From positions 62,001-126,000 of the forward strand of contig JBAZXW010000006.1 of the NCBI GenBank assembly GCA_041659605.1: 64,000 nucleotides of DNA, given 5' to 3'. Made by a program: the position numbers and the translations under genes. Below the pieces are notes generated by a model that saw only the letters and a list, made by a program, of their open reading frames with translations, was not told the DNA's origin and ran no database searches. Positions 63,070-64,000 of this stretch are shown in pieces; the stretch's first letter is position 1, and each line of letters opens with the position of its first letter. The DNA comes from Solimonas sp041659605. Lineage in GTDB: Bacteria; Pseudomonadota; Gammaproteobacteria; Nevskiales; Nevskiaceae.

Positions 63070-64000
63070 TCAGCCTTGCGCGTCGTCCTTTACCGCAACC
63101 GCCTTGACCTTGGCATCCGGCGCGGCGGTCGGCGCGTTGACGATCTCGACCTTGCTGTCGTCGCGCAGGCTCGACTGCCCGGTGACGACCAGCTGGTCGC
63201 CGACGGCCAGGCCGGTCAGCACTTCGTAATGTTCGGAATCGCTGTAGCCGACGCTGACCGCGCGACGGTGCGCGCGGCCCTCCTCGATCACGAACACCGA
63301 ATGCTGGGCGTCTTCAGTGACGACCGCATCCTTGGGGATCAGCACCACGCTGTCGTGACGGTCATAGAGGATCTCCACGCGCCCGAACATGCCGGGCTTG
63401 AGCTCCGGCTGCTCCGGCGCCATCGCCACGGTCACCTTCACCGTGCCGGTGCTGGCATCGACCACCGGATTGACGCGCAGGATCTCGCCGCGGAAGGCCT
63501 TGTCGGGCCAGGCGTCGACGCTCAGCGTCGCCGCCTGCGCCGGGGCGAGCTTGTGGATGTCGCGCTCCGGCACGTAGATCTGCGCCTGCAGGCGATCCAT
63601 GCGCGTGATGCGAAAGGCGGGGCTGCCGGCCAGGATCTGGTTGCCGATCTTGATGTGACGCAGCGAAACGACGCCGTCGAACGGCGCCCTGATCTCCGAC
63701 TCCTGCAGCGCCAGGCGCGCCAGATCGTAGGCGGCGCGCGCACCGTCGAGCTCGAATTTCGTGCGCTCGTAGGCTTCGCGCGAAACGAGGTTGCGCTGAT
63801 AAACGGACTCGCTGCGCTTGAAGTCCTGCTCCAGCTTGTCGAGCGCTGCCTTGGCGCGCGCCACCTCCAGCGCCAGCCGCTCGGTTTCGAGCTTGGCCAG
63901 CACCTGGCTGGCGCGCACACGCTGACCCTCTTCGACGAGGATCTGCTCGATCACGCCGCCCTGCTTGGCGTTGACGGTGGCCTCCTCTTCGGCCTCGAGC
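63070..64000 (-). CDS. RND efflux periplasmic adaptor, N-terminal part beyond the right edge
   Basis: About 310 residues are visible; the start lies outside the window. Seen: a biotinyl-lipoyl half (NAKQGGVIEQILVEEGQRV), the alpha-hairpin (VARAKAALDKLEQDFKRSE), the second lipoyl half (IRAPFDGVVSLRHIKIGN), and beta-barrel/membrane-proximal strands through GLAVGDQLVVTGQSSL. It is an HlyD/AcrA-family adaptor for the two RND permeases that follow it. Confidence 0.9.
   Translation of the reverse strand, partial: LEAEEEATVNAKQGGVIEQILVEEGQRVRASQVLAKLETERLALEVARAKAALDKLEQDFKRSESVYQRNLVSREAYERTKFELDGARAAYDLARLALQESEIRAPFDGVVSLRHIKIGNQILAGSPAFRITRMDRLQAQIYVPERDIHKLAPAQAATLSVDAWPDKAFRGEILRVNPVVDASTGTVKVTVAMAPEQPELKPGMFGRVEILYDRHDSVVLIPKDAVVTEDAQHSVFVIEEGRAHRRAVSVGYSDSEHYEVLTGLAVGDQLVVTGQSSLRDDSKVEIVNAPTAAPDAKVKAVAVKDDAQG

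Overview
The window reads as chromosome of a GC-rich gammaproteobacterium close to the Xanthomonadales/Nevskiales (Solimonas/Nevskia-like). The evidence is the gamma-type order dsbA / cytochrome c4 / engB near polA, the lptM-lysA pair, tamA-tamB, ttcA, lpxL and waaA, and a C-rich-loop small RNA just downstream of polA, as with sX13 in Xanthomonas. The taxon is inferred from gene content only.

Left third (1-22.3 kb): an accessory catabolic island. On the minus strand lie two paralogous modules, each a small cupin dioxygenase followed by a Rieske oxygenase alpha subunit (8462-6599 and 6322-3568). The second continues through an SDR, a hydratase-2-type MaoC protein, a CitE-like lyase, an itaconyl/mesaconyl-CoA hydratase-like protein and an acyl-CoA dehydrogenase cut by the left edge. 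Beside them are a FadL-type outer-membrane channel, a second minus operon (phytoene-desaturase-like flavoprotein, small unknown protein, ThDP-dependent lyase, CaiB/BaiF CoA-transferase), an AveC-like membrane protein with an AraC-family regulator, and a divergent lipoprotein adaptor plus RND permease. The likely logic is uptake (FadL), oxygenation and C-C cleavage (Rieske, cupin, flavoprotein), CoA activation, then hydration and lyase steps to central metabolites. The substrate is unknown.

The main new observation is a palindrome TACC-N4-GGTA in the upstream region of every recognisable transcription unit of this island: 6456, 8595, 8788 (one mismatch), 15505 and 18040. In the two cupin-Rieske modules its centre is about 139 bp from the cupin start in both cases. 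This points to one dedicated regulon controlling uptake, oxygenation, CoA chemistry and efflux.

The island's right side ends at a complete tRNA-Arg(CCG) (22709-22785) beside a tRNA-Arg remnant that lacks its T arm, a typical integration scar. No integrase or transposase is present in the window.

Right part (23-64 kb): mostly core genes. They are a Ycf46-like AAA ATPase, sat, a diguanylate cyclase, rarD, waaA/lpxL (lipid A core), a pair of periplasmic proteins sharing an NTF2-like tail (TPR protein and L,D-transpeptidase), an M14 peptidase, dsbA, cytochrome c4, engB, a degenerate GGDEF-EAL (FimX-like) protein, the small RNA, polA-lysA-lptM, an esterase, tamB-tamA, two glutathione S-transferase-like proteins, TraB/GumN, ttcA, a periplasmic LigE-type DNA ligase, a POT transporter, YggU, an M20 peptidase and a two-permease RND system whose adaptor is cut by the right edge. 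Dispersed GGGCTGAGCGCAGCGATGCCC-type repeats sit between several core genes.
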